A DNA stretch of 43,026 nt from Deltaproteobacteria bacterium (GCA_021779095.1 JAJYBI010000031.1:1-43026); one strand, 5' to 3'; numbered from the stretch's first letter, positions 13,527 through 23,800 are shown. Notes: generated by a model not told the origin, from the sequence alone. Numbers and translations are program-made.

Positions 13527-14519
13527 ATGACCGACACGATCGACCGGAATAAAACCGCCACCCCGCTCCCCTGGTCCGCCGGGACGGTACCGCTCATGCT
13601 CGCCCCGATGCAGGGGCTCACGAACCGCGCCCTGCGCGCCCTGTTCATCGAGCGGGTCCGCCCGGACACGGTCTTCACCGAGTTCGTCCGGGTAAACCCG
13701 GTGGCGAGCAGAAAACATATCGCCGCCGGCGACCTCCGGGAGATGGCCGCCGCCGAGGACGGCGTACCGCTGGTGGTGCAGCTGATCGGCCACGGCGCGG
13801 AAGCGCTCACCGCCGCCGCGCAGACGGCGCAGGCAGCGGGGGCGGTCCATCTCAACCTGAACCTCGGGTGCCCCTACGGCCGGATGACCTCCGGGCTCAC
13901 GGGGGGCGGGATGCTGCAGGAACCGGCGCGCATCCGGGAGATCGTGCCGGCCCTGAGAAGCGTCGTGACCGGCACCTTCTCCGTGAAGCTCCGCGCGGGG
14001 TACGACGACCCGACCCAGGTCCATTCGCTGCTGCCGCTCTTCGAAGACGCGGGGGTGGATTTTCTCGTCCTCCACCCCCGCACCGTGGTGCAGGAGTACA
14101 AAGGTGCGGCCGACCACGCGGTCACCGCCGAGACGGTGCGCAGGACGCGCCTGCCGGTGATCGCCAACGGCGACATCCGCAGTGCCGCGGACGGACAGAG
14201 GCTCCTCCGGGAGAGTGGCGCCGCCGGGCTCATGCTCGGACGCGGCGCCATCGCCGACCCGCTCCTCTTCCTGCGGCTCAGGGGGGAGGCGCCGGCCGAC
14301 CCCGGCCCGGAGGAGCGGGCGGTGGAGCTCGCCTCCTACCTGCGGGAGCTGCTTCAGCGCTACCGGCAGCACTTCTGCGGTGACACCCAGGTACTGAACA
14401 AGATCAAGGGGGTCTTCGCCACCATGGACGATCCCGCCCTCGAAAAGCCGGTCCGGAAGCTCAAGCGGGCCGTCACCCTCCGCGCCTTCACGGAGATCCT
14501 GGACGGGCTCGACCGATGA
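13527..14519 (+). CDS. dus: tRNA-dihydrouridine synthase
   Basis: Dus enzymes use FMN and NADPH to reduce uridines in the tRNA D-loop. The 330-residue protein has the FMN-site start LMLAPMQGLTNRALR, the catalytic-Cys motif LNLGCPYGR, SVKLRAGYDD, FLVLHPRTVVQEYKGAADH, VIANGDIRSA and the phosphate-binding GLMLGRGAIADPLLF. The order and spacing are those of the COG0042 family, and the C-terminal helical tRNA-binding part is intact. Which D-loop position is modified cannot be told. No strong ribosome site is visible at the ATG. The next small gene overlaps its stop by four bases. Confidence 0.9.
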   Translation: MTDTIDRNKTATPLPWSAGTVPLMLAPMQGLTNRALRALFIERVRPDTVFTEFVRVNPVASRKHIAAGDLREMAAAEDGVPLVVQLIGHGAEALTAAAQTAQAAGAVHLNLNLGCPYGRMTSGLTGGGMLQEPARIREIVPALRSVVTGTFSVKLRAGYDDPTQVHSLLPLFEDAGVDFLVLHPRTVVQEYKGAADHAVTAETVRRTRLPVIANGDIRSAADGQRLLRESGAAGLMLGRGAIADPLLFLRLRGEAPADPGPEERAVELASYLRELLQRYRQHFCGDTQVLNKIKGVFATMDDPALEKPVRKLKRAVTLRAFTEILDGLDR

Positions 14520-14743
14520 CCGAACTCCCCTTCGACCACGACGCCCTCAGGGAGCTGGCCCGCGCGAAGATGCCGTTCGGCCGGTACGCGGGGCGGCTCC
14601 TCATCGACCTCCCCGAGCCGTACGTGGTCTGGTTCGCCCGGGAGGGGTTTCCCGAAGGGAAGCTGGGGGACCAGCTGCGCACCATCTACGAGATCAAGGT
14701 GAACGGCCTGGAGTACCTGTTCACCCCGCTGCGCGGCCGCTGA
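14516..14743 (+). CDS. DUF3820 family protein
   Basis: This 75-residue protein has the DUF3820 pattern MPFGRYAGRLLIDLPEPYVVWFAREGFPEGKLGDQL. The family is small and cytosolic with no established function. It overlaps the dus gene by ATGA, so the two are translationally coupled; a functional tie to tRNA modification is only an inference. A palindromic repeat region follows immediately. Confidence 0.85.
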   Translation: MTELPFDHDALRELARAKMPFGRYAGRLLIDLPEPYVVWFAREGFPEGKLGDQLRTIYEIKVNGLEYLFTPLRGR

Positions 14744-14745
14744 TA

Positions 14746-14911
14746 CCCTTCACTCCATCTCTCTCCCAAAGGGCGAGAACACACAGTTACCCTCTCCCTC
14801 GGGGAGAGGGTGGCCGGCCCCTCACCTCATTCCTCTCCCAATGGGAGAGGACAAGGAGTACTCTCCCCCTCTGGGGGAGAGATAGAGAGAGGGACTGGCC
14901 GGGTGAGGGCC
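14746..14911. repeat. intergenic palindromic repeat, CTCTCCC/GGGAGAG family, copy 2
   Basis: The region holds several nested hairpins (CTCTCCC...GGGCGAG, CCTCTCCCTCGGGGAGAGG, CCTCTCCCAATGGGAGAGG, CTCTCCCCCTCTGGGGGAGAG), with outer CCCCTCAC and GTGAGGGC arms. It is related to the element at 507-592 and could also act as a bidirectional transcription barrier between dus/DUF3820 and the convergent MFS gene. Confidence 0.7.
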
Positions 14912-14914
14912 TGC

Positions 14915-16165
14915 CTACATTTTCCCCGAATAGTCTTTAGCAAACGAGAAAGAGACGATCGCCAGCGCCAACCCGGCAACGGGGAGGAGGAAGGCGGTGT
15001 GGAAGGCGTGCGCCGGGATGGAGGTCGTCCCGCCGCCGATGGCGCCGACGATGAGCCCCATGACCTGCTGGGTCACCGCCGCCCCCATGAGGACGAAGAA
15101 GTTGAGGGAGGTGAGCGCGGTCCCGACGATCTCCACCCGGAACATGGCGCGGATGATCGGGTAGATCATCACCCCGCTGGAGACCGCGAGCCCGATGGCG
15201 AAGAAGAGCAGGTAGAGAAGCGGGCCGGGGAGGGCGTCGGCCGGACCGAGGAAGCTCGCCATGAAGAGCAGAAGCAGAAGCTGCCCCGCCAGAAGGGTCT
15301 TCTTGTAGGAGCGGAAGAACCGCCGCGCCACCGTGTCGATGACCGTGCTGCCGGCGATGAACCCGAGCGAGGTGCACATGAGGACCCGTCCCGCGCCGGC
15401 CCGGGAGAGCCCCACGGCCTGCATGAGGTACGGCCCGCCCCAGAGCCCCTGCAGCGCCAGGTAGTTACCGTACCAGCAGAAGGCGATGATCGCCAGCAGC
15501 AGGAAGTCGCGGCTGCCGAAGATCTCTCCCCAGGCGGCGAGGATGCCGGTGGGCGGGGCCGGGGTTGCGGCGTCGTGCTCCGCCGCGGGGGGGCGGTTCC
15601 GCACGAAGGCGAAGACGAGCATCGTGGCCAGCGCCTGCAGGACGCCGATGACGAGGAACGAGGCGCGCCAGCCGACCGCTGCCACCGCCAGCGCCAGGGG
15701 AGCCGTGGCGGACAGGTTCCCCAGGTTGCCGATGGCCACCATGAAGCCGGACACCCGGCCGAACTCCTGTTTTTCGTACCAGCGGCTGAAGACGGTGAAG
15801 GTCCCCATGAGGACTGCGGCGGTGCCGATGCCGATGAGCGACCGCGCCGCCATGGCGGCGGGAAGCGTACCGGCTTTGGCGAAGAGGATGCCGCCGGCGG
15901 CGGTGAGTATGCCGCAGCCGCCGATGACGAGGCGGCTCCCGATCCGGTCGATCATCGGCCCCAGGGGGAGCTGGGCGAAGGCGTAGACGTAGAAGAGGAT
16001 ACCGGAGAGACTGCCGAGCTGTTGCGGGGAGAGGTGCAGCTCGCGGCTGATGTCCCCGGCGACCACCGCCAGGGAGACCCGGTAGAAGTAGACGAGGATG
16101 TACATGAACGCCAGCACGGTGAAGATGGTCCAGCGCTGGCGGTGCAGGCGATGATAGTCGGACAT
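14915..16165 (-). CDS. MFS transporter
   Basis: The 416-residue protein has about twelve hydrophobic helices. The loop 2-3 region PMIDRIGSRLVIGGCG matches the MFS DRxGRR-type motif A. RWYEKQEFGRVSGFMVAIGNLGN after helix 4 is typical of the phosphate/hexuronate/organic-anion branch. The substrate is unknown. I chose the ATG at 16165, preceded by GGGAG, over a start 22 codons earlier that would add a Pro-rich soluble leader. It is the last gene of a minus-strand trio with the DCC-family and DJ-1/PfpI genes. Confidence 0.85.
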   Translation of the reverse strand: MSDYHRLHRQRWTIFTVLAFMYILVYFYRVSLAVVAGDISRELHLSPQQLGSLSGILFYVYAFAQLPLGPMIDRIGSRLVIGGCGILTAAGGILFAKAGTLPAAMAARSLIGIGTAAVLMGTFTVFSRWYEKQEFGRVSGFMVAIGNLGNLSATAPLALAVAAVGWRASFLVIGVLQALATMLVFAFVRNRPPAAEHDAATPAPPTGILAAWGEIFGSRDFLLLAIIAFCWYGNYLALQGLWGGPYLMQAVGLSRAGAGRVLMCTSLGFIAGSTVIDTVARRFFRSYKKTLLAGQLLLLLFMASFLGPADALPGPLLYLLFFAIGLAVSSGVMIYPIIRAMFRVEIVGTALTSLNFFVLMGAAVTQQVMGLIVGAIGGGTTSIPAHAFHTAFLLPVAGLALAIVSFSFAKDYSGKM

Positions 16166-16237
16166 GGCGGCTCCCGGCGGGCATTCTGGCACACCGGGAA
16201 GGGGAAGTAAAGGAGCTCGGCGCGCCGGCAAGGAGGA

Positions 16238-16663
16238 TCATGGCGGCCCGTCCCGGCCGATGCGACAGGAGCCGGTGGCGCAGCGGCCACGCCGGCGCGG
16301 CAGGTATTTCCGGTACCGGGCGAAGATCCGGTAGCAGAACCGCGCCACCCTCTGCAGGCCGGGGAGCGTGACCAGCTTCCCCAGGAACCCCAGCAGGGTC
16401 GAGGCGGGAAACGCCTGCCAGATGGCCCAGAATGCCTCCACGTTCCGGTAGACCCGCCCCGTCCGGTCGATGACGTGCATCTGGTACATGAGCGCGTCCA
16501 GCGTGATCCCCAAGGGGGCCGGGTCGAACGCCGGGTCGCTGATATCCACCAGCACCAGCCGCCCCGCATGGTCGTGACGGCCGTACCGCTCGACCTCCGT
16601 CGCGCAGACGATGCAGGCACCGTCATAGTAGATCCGCAGGGGGAATTCCGGTTTCTGCAGCAC
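16238..16663 (-). CDS. DCC-family (DUF393) putative thiol-disulfide protein
   Basis: The 141-residue protein carries the namesake motif YYDGACIVC (D-x-x-C-x-x-C) at about residues 12-20, then a short thioredoxin-like region and LYMQMHVIDRTGRVYRN-type segment typical of DUF393. The C-terminus is unusually basic and Cys-containing (RRRGRCATGSCRIGRDG). The family is predicted to act in thiol-disulfide exchange; partners are unknown. It lies 45 bases downstream of the DJ-1/PfpI gene and 72 bases upstream of the MFS start, suggesting one operon. Confidence 0.85.
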   Translation of the reverse strand: MLQKPEFPLRIYYDGACIVCATEVERYGRHDHAGRLVLVDISDPAFDPAPLGITLDALMYQMHVIDRTGRVYRNVEAFWAIWQAFPASTLLGFLGKLVTLPGLQRVARFCYRIFARYRKYLPRRRGRCATGSCRIGRDGPP

Positions 16664-16708
16664 GGCTCACCTCCCCACCGCCCCGGGTCGCCGGCGCCCC
16701 CGCCGCCG

Positions 16709-17212
16709 TCAGCGGGCAAGCAGCCGCATCATCTCGCGCAGGAAGGCGGGGATGTCCGCCGGATGGCGCGAGGTGACCAGGTTGCCGTCCACCACCACCT
16801 CCACGTCCTCGTACAGCGCCCCCGCATCTCTCATCTCCTGGGCCACCGTCCGGTAGCAGGTGACCCGCCGCCCCCGCAAAAGCCCCGCCGATATCAGGGT
16901 CTGGGGGCCGTGGCAGATGGCAGCCACCGGCTTGTCCGCATCGAAGAAGGCCCGGGCGATGGACTGGGCATGACGATCGTTCCGGATCGCCGCCGGCGCC
17001 TTTCCCCCCGGCAGCACCAGCACGTCATAACCCGTTGCGTCCACCTCGGCAAAGGTATGGGCCACCGGCACCTCGTAGCAGTGGACGCCGCGGATGCTCC
17101 CCCGTGCGCCGGACGCCACCTCCACCGTGTATCCCGCCTCCAGCAGCCGGTAGTACGGCACGAGCAGCTCGGAATCCTCGAACCCGTCCGCACTCAGAAT
17201 CAGCGCTTTCAT
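16709..17212 (-). CDS. DJ-1/PfpI family protein
   Basis: The 167-residue protein belongs to the class I glutamine-amidotransferase-like superfamily. It has MKALILSADGFEDSELLVPYYRL, VLVLPGGKAP and the nucleophile elbow AICHGPQ with Cys near residue 104 followed by His. Members act as deglycases, chaperones or intracellular peptidases, often linked to stress. The C-terminal VTSRHPADIPAFLREMMRLL is typical of the PfpI subgroup. The ribosome site GGAGGTGAGAG precedes the ATG. It heads the operon with the DCC-family and MFS genes. Confidence 0.88.
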   Translation of the reverse strand: MKALILSADGFEDSELLVPYYRLLEAGYTVEVASGARGSIRGVHCYEVPVAHTFAEVDATGYDVLVLPGGKAPAAIRNDRHAQSIARAFFDADKPVAAICHGPQTLISAGLLRGRRVTCYRTVAQEMRDAGALYEDVEVVVDGNLVTSRHPADIPAFLREMMRLLAR

Positions 17213-17418
17213 CTCTCACCTCCACGGCCTCTCCCCCGCCGGAATCGAGGCCGGATATCCGTTATTTTTTTCCAGTATACCACGGGCTCCCCTGCCGACT
17301 GCGGCAGCAGCCGCAAATGCGTCCAATCGACAGGCACCGGCCCGGCGACTACTCACGAGCCATGAAAATATTGTACCGCTCCGGGGAAAATATGAGAAGG
17401 GAAAGCAGCCCGCCAAGG

Positions 17419-18537
17419 TCAGGCGCGGATATCGAGGGGGAGGGTCACGACGAAGGTGGTGCCGGCGTCGGCGGTGGAGGCGAAGGAAACGCGACCCCCC
17501 AGGTATCGTTCGGTCAGGAGTTTGACGCTGTAGGTCCCGACACCGCGGCCGGGCTCCTTGGTGCTGAACGAGCGGTGGAACAGCTGCAGCTGGATCTCCC
17601 GCGGGATCATACCGGGGTTGTGACACCGGAAGGAGATCTGCGTTCCGTCGCAGTCGCAGCCGACGGTGACGACATCGCCCGGATCGGAGGCCTCGACGGC
17701 GTTCTTGACGAGATTCCCCATCACCCGCTCCAGGAGATGCTCGTCGCTGAAGAAGATCACCTCCGCCACGCCGGCGGCGAGCTGCACGGTACACCCGTGG
17801 TCGAGGGAAAGGGTGCGGTATGCCTGGATCGATTTCTCCAGAAAGAGCCGGGAATGTATCGGCCCCGGCGAGACCGACAGCTCGTTTCGTTCGGCGGCCA
17901 GGAGTTCCCGCTGGTTCTTGATCTCGGTAACCAGCGACTGCGCCGCCTCGTGCAGGCTCTCCTTCACGTCGTCGAGCGACATGGTCCCCTGCATCAGGAG
18001 TTCCGTGATTCCGCTGATGACGCCGGCGGTGTTGAGGAGGTCGTGGAAGAAGATCCGCTCCAGCAGCCGGCGCCGCTTCTCGTCGCTGATATCGGCCGCC
18101 ACCACGAGGGCCAGGTTCTCGCCTTCCCAGGCAAACGGTGTCCCGCTGACCCGCAGGTCGAGGGCTTCCATTCCCCGGTTTCCCCTGCGCAGGATGCGGC
18201 ATTCGTGGGTAGCGCGCTCGCCGGCGAGCGCGGCCCGGATCGCCCGGAGCGATCCGCACTCTCCGCACGCCTCGGTCGTTCCGCAGCCGGACGCCCCCTC
18301 CGCATGCTGGCAGGCCAGGATATCGCCGGTGCGTACCCCCGTAACGATGGCGGTATCCCCACCGGTTGAAAAGTCGGCAAGCGCCCGGTTGCCGAGCATG
18401 ATCCGGTGGGACTGATCGACGATCATCACCATGTCGGGCATGGCATCGACGAGCGTCCGCAGCCGTTCGTCTCCGGCAAGCAGCGATACCATGCCGTCGA
18501 TCGACATCGGGGAGGATGTGGGGGTTGTACAGGGCAT
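17419..18537 (-). CDS. PAS-domain sensor histidine kinase with four-Cys motif (copy B)
   Basis: This is a paralog of the kinase at 1342-2508 across its whole length. The PAS-like domain has C76-x8-C85-x5-C91-x2-C94 (numbered from the ATG at 18537), the same cluster as copy A apart from one base of spacing. The H-box is FFHDLLNTAGVIS, followed by N-box NLVKNAVEAS and GRGVGTYSVKLL, and the G1 box is again the noncanonical HNPGMIP. No membrane helix is present. Start choice is uncertain: GTG at 18555 or TTG at 18558 are in frame, but the ATG fits the domain start. No response regulator is adjacent. Confidence 0.87.
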   Translation of the reverse strand: MPCTTPTSSPMSIDGMVSLLAGDERLRTLVDAMPDMVMIVDQSHRIMLGNRALADFSTGGDTAIVTGVRTGDILACQHAEGASGCGTTEACGECGSLRAIRAALAGERATHECRILRRGNRGMEALDLRVSGTPFAWEGENLALVVAADISDEKRRRLLERIFFHDLLNTAGVISGITELLMQGTMSLDDVKESLHEAAQSLVTEIKNQRELLAAERNELSVSPGPIHSRLFLEKSIQAYRTLSLDHGCTVQLAAGVAEVIFFSDEHLLERVMGNLVKNAVEASDPGDVVTVGCDCDGTQISFRCHNPGMIPREIQLQLFHRSFSTKEPGRGVGTYSVKLLTERYLGGRVSFASTADAGTTFVVTLPLDIRA

Positions 18538-18719
18538 GTGAAGGTTCCCGTGCACCAACGGAAGTGGTTCCCATTGTACCCAATTACCGACCGGAATGAC
18601 AAGACAATGTTAATCGCCCGTCTTCCCCCGAGCCGCGCGCAATTATGTGAAGAACGCCAGGCACCTGCTCCTTCTTCCGATACGGGTCTGCGCAATTGAC
18701 CGCGCAATGCATTTTCCAT

Positions 18720-18748
18720 TTGACTTCGCCAGGCGCCTATGCTAAAAA
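18720..18748 (+). promoter_or_regulatory. tRNA-Asn promoter
   Basis: TTGACT (18720-18725) and TAAAAA (18743-18748) are 17 bases apart, about 14 bases before the mature tRNA start. This is a plausible sigma-70-type promoter. Confidence 0.6.
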
Positions 18749-18761
18749 CTTGCTTCCACAT

Positions 18762-18837
18762 TCCCCAATAGCTCAGTTGGTAGAGCAATGGACTGTTAAT
18801 CCATGTGTCCCTGGTTCGAGCCCAGGTTGGGGAGCCA
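18762..18837 (+). tRNA. tRNA-Asn (anticodon GTT)
   Basis: A complete 76-base cloverleaf is visible: acceptor TCCCCAA/TTGGGGA, D-arm GCTC...GAGC, anticodon stem ATGGA/TCCAT with loop CTGTTAA (anticodon GTT at 18795-18797), T-arm with GGTTCGAGCC, discriminator G and encoded CCA. Confidence 0.97.
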
Positions 18838-18846
18838 ACAACTACC

Positions 18847-18887
18847 AAAGCCGGGTCCTCTTCAAAAGAGACCCGGCTTTGTTTTTT
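18847..18887 (+). terminator. rho-independent terminator of tRNA-Asn
   Basis: A stem AAAGCCGGGTC with GACCCGGCTTT, extended by TCTT/AAGA, is followed by GTTTTTT. It lies ten bases after the tRNA. Confidence 0.92.
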
Positions 18888-19204
18888 CTGAAATCGGTTA
18901 CGGCCCCGTTTCAGGCCGACGTTCCGACTCCATCCCTCCGCTTCAACCCACGCCCATCACTCCCGGCCAGACAGATCCGTTAGCCGCTCCAACCACTCGA
19001 CGCATTCCGTCGAAGTTCACCTTTCAACCCCGTACAAATTTTCCCCCGTGAACGCAATATTCCTTGCAATCTTCACACGTTGAGATTGACCTTGACTTCC
19101 ACCAGCACCATTTGTATAGAAACTGTAACCCTTCAGGGACATTGCGAAACGGACATTTTTCGGCTCGCTCCACGAATACTGCGAAATCCGCTCCAGAGGT
19201 AACT
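18888..19204. other. intergenic stretch with no gene recognised
   Basis: These 317 bases between the tRNA terminator and the UbiA-type gene contain no credible reading frame, no tRNA 3'-end duplication that would mark an integrated element, and no clear promoter. An upstream TTG-initiated extension of the UbiA frame covers part of it but looks noncoding. Confidence 0.5.
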
Positions 19205-20824
19205 GTGGCTTCAAAAAAATCGCGCATGCATGGCCCTGAAGCGAAGGTCCGCTCTCACAGTCCGGTGACATCTCCCGTACTGCCGAAGAAAACCGCCGCA
19301 GAAAAGATCACGGGAATCATTGCGCAGCTCGAAGGGCTCGACGTTCCGTACCATTACTACATCATGACGTTTCTTGCGGCCATCTCCTTAAGAAACGTCA
19401 TGGAAATCATGGTGGCGCAGAATGTGACCAGGATTTTCTGGTACACCGCGCTCCATTACTCGTTGTTCTATGCAAGCCTCCTCCTGAACATCATCCTCCT
19501 CCTCCACTTCATGTCCGGCGAAAAGGTCGGGGCTGTCAGTAAAATCGTGATGGCCGGATTCATCGTGACGGCAACGGTCCCCATCACGGACGTGCTGCTT
19601 CAGCTCGTCTGGCGGTACGACATCACCTACCTCTACATGGTGCCGGAAAAGACCAGAAGCATCTGGCGCAACTACCTGCTGTTCTTCGGGGAACACAAGG
19701 GTGCCACCCCCGGCATGAGGGTCGAGATATTCACCGTCATGGTCTGCAGCGCGATCTATGTCTATCTGAAGACGCATTCGAAGATCAGGGCCGCGCTGAC
19801 TGCGCTGCTCATCTATTCCCTCATATTCTGGCTCTACGGCGCGATCATCTACCTGATACTGGGGGCAGAGAAGCTGTTCGGCCTGCCATTCGATACCTCG
19901 TTCGGCATGATGATCGACGTGTACCTGTTCCTTGTTCTCCATTCCTTGCTGCTGGTCTTCATCATGTTCAGGCCGGCGTACGCAAAAGCGCTCCTCCGTG
20001 ACTTCAGGACAACAAGGATCGTGCACTACGAACTGATGATGCTGGTCGGCATTGCCATCGGTTATCCGCCAGCCATCGGATTTTCCCAGCGACTGTCGAC
20101 CTTCATGGAACTGTATTTTGCCGCCGCTGCCATCGTGTTCGCCTGCGTATATTCGACGATCACCAATAATCTTGCGGACATCGGCATCGACCGGATCTCC
20201 AATCCCGACCGTCCTTCCGTCACGGCAGCAATTCCGCACAGGACCTACGAACGGATCGGTCATATCTGCCTGTCACTGGCCGTGCTGTACGCCCTGGCAG
20301 CGGGATACCAGACCCTGTTTCTTCTGGCCTGCTTTATCGGCAACTACTTCCTCTATTCGATGCCCCCCCTGCGTCTGAAGCGGGTCCCCGTGCTATCCAA
20401 GTTCCTTATCGCCCTCAACTGCCTGCTCATGATGCTGGTCGGCTATGCATTCGTCGGCAGACAGATCCCTCTGTTCCCGACCGCCACGTCCACGTTCGTC
20501 CTCGTGGTATTCACCGCGTGCATAAACTTCATCGACATCAAGGACTATCAAGGGGACAAGGCTGAAGGAATCAAGACCCTTCCCGTTCTATTAGGGCTCC
20601 CCTGGAGCAAGCGCCTCATAGGATTATTTTTACTAACAGGGTATGCATTGGTTCCCTATTTTCTGGACATGCCGGACCTGTATGTTCCTGCCCTGACAAG
20701 TGGCGCACTCATCTTTTTTCTCGTCGTAAGAAAAAAATATACTGAGTGGCCGGTTTTCACAGTATATCTGGCAAGCGTGATATACTTTCTGATATATGTA
20801 ACCGCAAAGCATAATCTTCAATAG
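19205..20824 (+). CDS. UbiA-superfamily prenyltransferase with extra N-terminal membrane domain
   Basis: UbiA-type enzymes attach prenyl or related groups to aromatic or lipid acceptors using Mg2+ bound by two Asp motifs. Both are here: NNLADIGIDRISNPDRP and DIKDYQGDKAEGIKTLPVLLG, in the C-terminal 280 or so residues. About 250 residues before them form a further membrane domain of roughly six helices that is not part of standard UbiA. At about 539 residues the protein is far longer than the usual 290. Start: GTG at 19205 with AGAGGT just upstream is preferred; ATG at 19226 is possible. It lies 44 bases before the YVTN gene and may share its transcript. The acceptor is unknown. Confidence 0.8.
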   Translation: MASKKSRMHGPEAKVRSHSPVTSPVLPKKTAAEKITGIIAQLEGLDVPYHYYIMTFLAAISLRNVMEIMVAQNVTRIFWYTALHYSLFYASLLLNIILLLHFMSGEKVGAVSKIVMAGFIVTATVPITDVLLQLVWRYDITYLYMVPEKTRSIWRNYLLFFGEHKGATPGMRVEIFTVMVCSAIYVYLKTHSKIRAALTALLIYSLIFWLYGAIIYLILGAEKLFGLPFDTSFGMMIDVYLFLVLHSLLLVFIMFRPAYAKALLRDFRTTRIVHYELMMLVGIAIGYPPAIGFSQRLSTFMELYFAAAAIVFACVYSTITNNLADIGIDRISNPDRPSVTAAIPHRTYERIGHICLSLAVLYALAAGYQTLFLLACFIGNYFLYSMPPLRLKRVPVLSKFLIALNCLLMMLVGYAFVGRQIPLFPTATSTFVLVVFTACINFIDIKDYQGDKAEGIKTLPVLLGLPWSKRLIGLFLLTGYALVPYFLDMPDLYVPALTSGALIFFLVVRKKYTEWPVFTVYLASVIYFLIYVTAKHNLQ

Positions 20825-20868
20825 CCTATAACATTAGGCCATTTGTACATTGCACAAGGAGAGGCACT

Positions 20869-23800
20869 ATGAAACGATTCGCCTCGGTGGTTACGTCTGC
20901 AACTATTCTACTGATACTCGTCCTGGCATCTGCCAATGCGGCAAGCGCCCTGACCATCAACGGCGGGAAAAGCTATACCGGCAGTCAGAACGTTACCCTG
21001 CAGCTGAGCCCGCCGCCCAATACCACCCAGATAGTCATTTCGAACGAGAGCGGCCCCACCACCTCTTTCGGTGCGACTTCAACCGTGAACTGGGCGCTGA
21101 CGCCGGGCAGCGGGCTGAAAACGGTCCAGGTGACCTACTACTACCAGCAGCCATACTCCTGTCAGGTCCAGTGCGGAACATACTGCTGCGGTGGCTACGA
21201 CACCTGGGGAAACTGCAACAACTACTGCCCGTCGTACTGCAATTCGACCTGCTACAGCTCTGCCACCTACAGCGAATCGGCAACCATCACCCTGGATCCC
21301 CGCTCCATCGACACCGGCACCACCCCCGTTGCAACCGCCGTGAATCCCGTCACGGACACAATCTATGTGGCGAACGCGGGGAGCAATTCGGTATCGGTCA
21401 TCAATGGCGCCACGCATGCGGTTTCAACGGTTGCCGTCGGGACGACTCCCGTATCCGTCGCCGTCAATCCCGCCACGAACAAGATCTACGTCGCCAACAG
21501 CGGCAGCGGATCGGTGACGGAAATCGATGGTACTACCAATGCCGTCGTAGCCACCATGTCCGGCTACAGCACCCCATCCGCCGTTGCGGTAAATCCCGTG
21601 ACCAACAAGATTTACGTGACGGACAACGGCAACGGAACGATCGTGGTGATAGACGGTGCGACACATGCCGTGCAGCCCGTTTCGATAGGGGGAACGCCCA
21701 CCGCGCTCGCCATCAATCCGGCGACCAATACGATCTATGTCGTCGACAGCAGCGGCGGCAGGGTGGTGGTCCTGAACGGCGCCACCAATGCGGCGACAAA
21801 TGTCTCGGCCGGTACGCACATTACCGCCGTCGCGGTGAATCCGGTCACCAACAAGGTGTATCTGGCCGACGGCGGCAGCAATCACCTCGCAGTCCTCGAC
21901 GGCACCACCAATGGGGTAACATCCGTTACCGTGGGAACCAATCCCACCACCGTGGCGGTGAATCCCGTCACCAACAAGGTCTATGTCGCCAACTCAGGCA
22001 GCGCCACCGTGACGGTTGTCGACGGTGCGACCAACTCGCCGGTCGACGTCGGCGTCGGAACGACTCCCTGCGCCGTCGCCATCAATCCGGTGACGAACAG
22101 GATCTACGTCGCCAATAATGGGAGTGGCAATGTGACCATTATCGACGGTGCCACCAATGCCACCTCCACGGTTTCGGCAGCAACGGGACCCCAGGCCCTC
22201 GGCGTGAATCCCGCAACGAACAGGGTATACGTCCTCAACAGCACCAGCAACAACGTCATAATGCTCGACGGAGCGACAAACACCACCGCATCCGTAGCGG
22301 CGGGTTCGCAACCGTGCGCCGCCGCGGTGAATCCGGCGACGAACCGCATCTATGTCGCGAATCTGACCGGCTACGTGACGGTCATCGATGGGCCGACCGG
22401 CTCAACACAGACCATTCCGGCGGGTGCCTATACGATGGCGGTCGGTGTGAACCCGCACAAGAACCGTATCTACGTGGCAAACGGTAACGGGAACAGCGTC
22501 ACGGTCATCGACGGTGCAACCAACACCACGACGACCATCCCGGTGGGGTCGTCTCCCCAGGGGGTCGCCGTGAACCCGGTGACGAACAGGATCTATGTCA
22601 GCAACGTCAACAGTAACAACGTGACGGTCATTGACGGGACCACCAACGCGACGACGACCGTGGCGACCGACGCCCATCCGTACACGATCGACCTGAATCC
22701 CGTCACGAACAGGATCTATACGGCGAACAACCTGGGGAATAGCGTATCCGTGATCGACGGCGCGACCAACGCGGTGACGCCGGTTGCGGCCGGCACGAAC
22801 CCGTTCGGCATCGCCGTCAATACGGTCACGAACAAGATCTACGTTACGAACGTGGGGAGCAACGACGTCACGGTGATCGACGGCGCCACCAATGCCACCA
22901 CGACGGTTGCCGTGGGGACCTCTCCGACCTACCTGGCCGTGAACCCCGTAACGAACAGGATCTACGTCGTCGACAACGGCAGCAACGGCGTGACGGTGAT
23001 CGACGGCGCCACCAATGCGACCACGACCATCCCGCTGCACGCCGCGCCGTACTCCGTGGTGGTGAATCCCGCCACGAACAAGATCTACGTATCGCTCACC
23101 TCGGGCAACACGGTGACCGTGATCGACGGCATCACCAACATCGCAACCGACGTCACCGTGGGCACCTCCCCCGAGGGGATGGCCGTCAATACGGTAACGG
23201 GCAAGGTGTATGTCGCCGACAACGGCAGCGGTTCGGTGTCGGTCATCAGCGAACAGGAGATGCAGAATATACCGCTAACGGTCGCCATCGACCCGCTTGC
23301 CGGCAACGCATCCCACATTGCACCGCAGCCTTTCTACTACACGACCGCCAGCAGCTACGCGCCGACCGCACCACCGGTGCAAAAGGTCTACTACCAGGTA
23401 GACGGCTGTACCGGCACCTGGCAGACCGCAACCCCGTCCGCCGGTGGAGGGGAGTTCGACATCACGCAACTCACGGAGGGAATGCATACCGTGTACGCCT
23501 TTGCCGGCGACGGCCAGGAGGCATCACCGGCGTCCGGGCCGGGAAGCAGTCCCGTTACCGGCCAGATGACGGCGTACAGTTTCCTGGTCAAGACGCTCCT
23601 CCCCACGACGACATCGGTTGTTTCCTCCAGCGGTGCCACCACCTACGGGGACACCGTCACCTTTACCGCTACCACCACCTCCGGCGCCACCGGGACGGTC
23701 ACCTTTACGGAAGGGGGGACCATTTACTGCCAGGACGTCGCCGTTGCCGGAACAACCGCCGCCTGCACCGTCTCCACCGTCGGTGCCGGCACGCACACCA

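Noticed and set aside
18762..18837. tRNA-Asn as an attachment site for an integrated element
   Set aside because: No duplicated tRNA 3' end, integrase gene or composition change is seen downstream.
21310..23262. Regular tandem repeats that might suggest CRISPR or a satellite
   Set aside because: The period is about 123 bases in one open frame and each unit encodes a YVTN blade; there are no short identical repeats with unique spacers.
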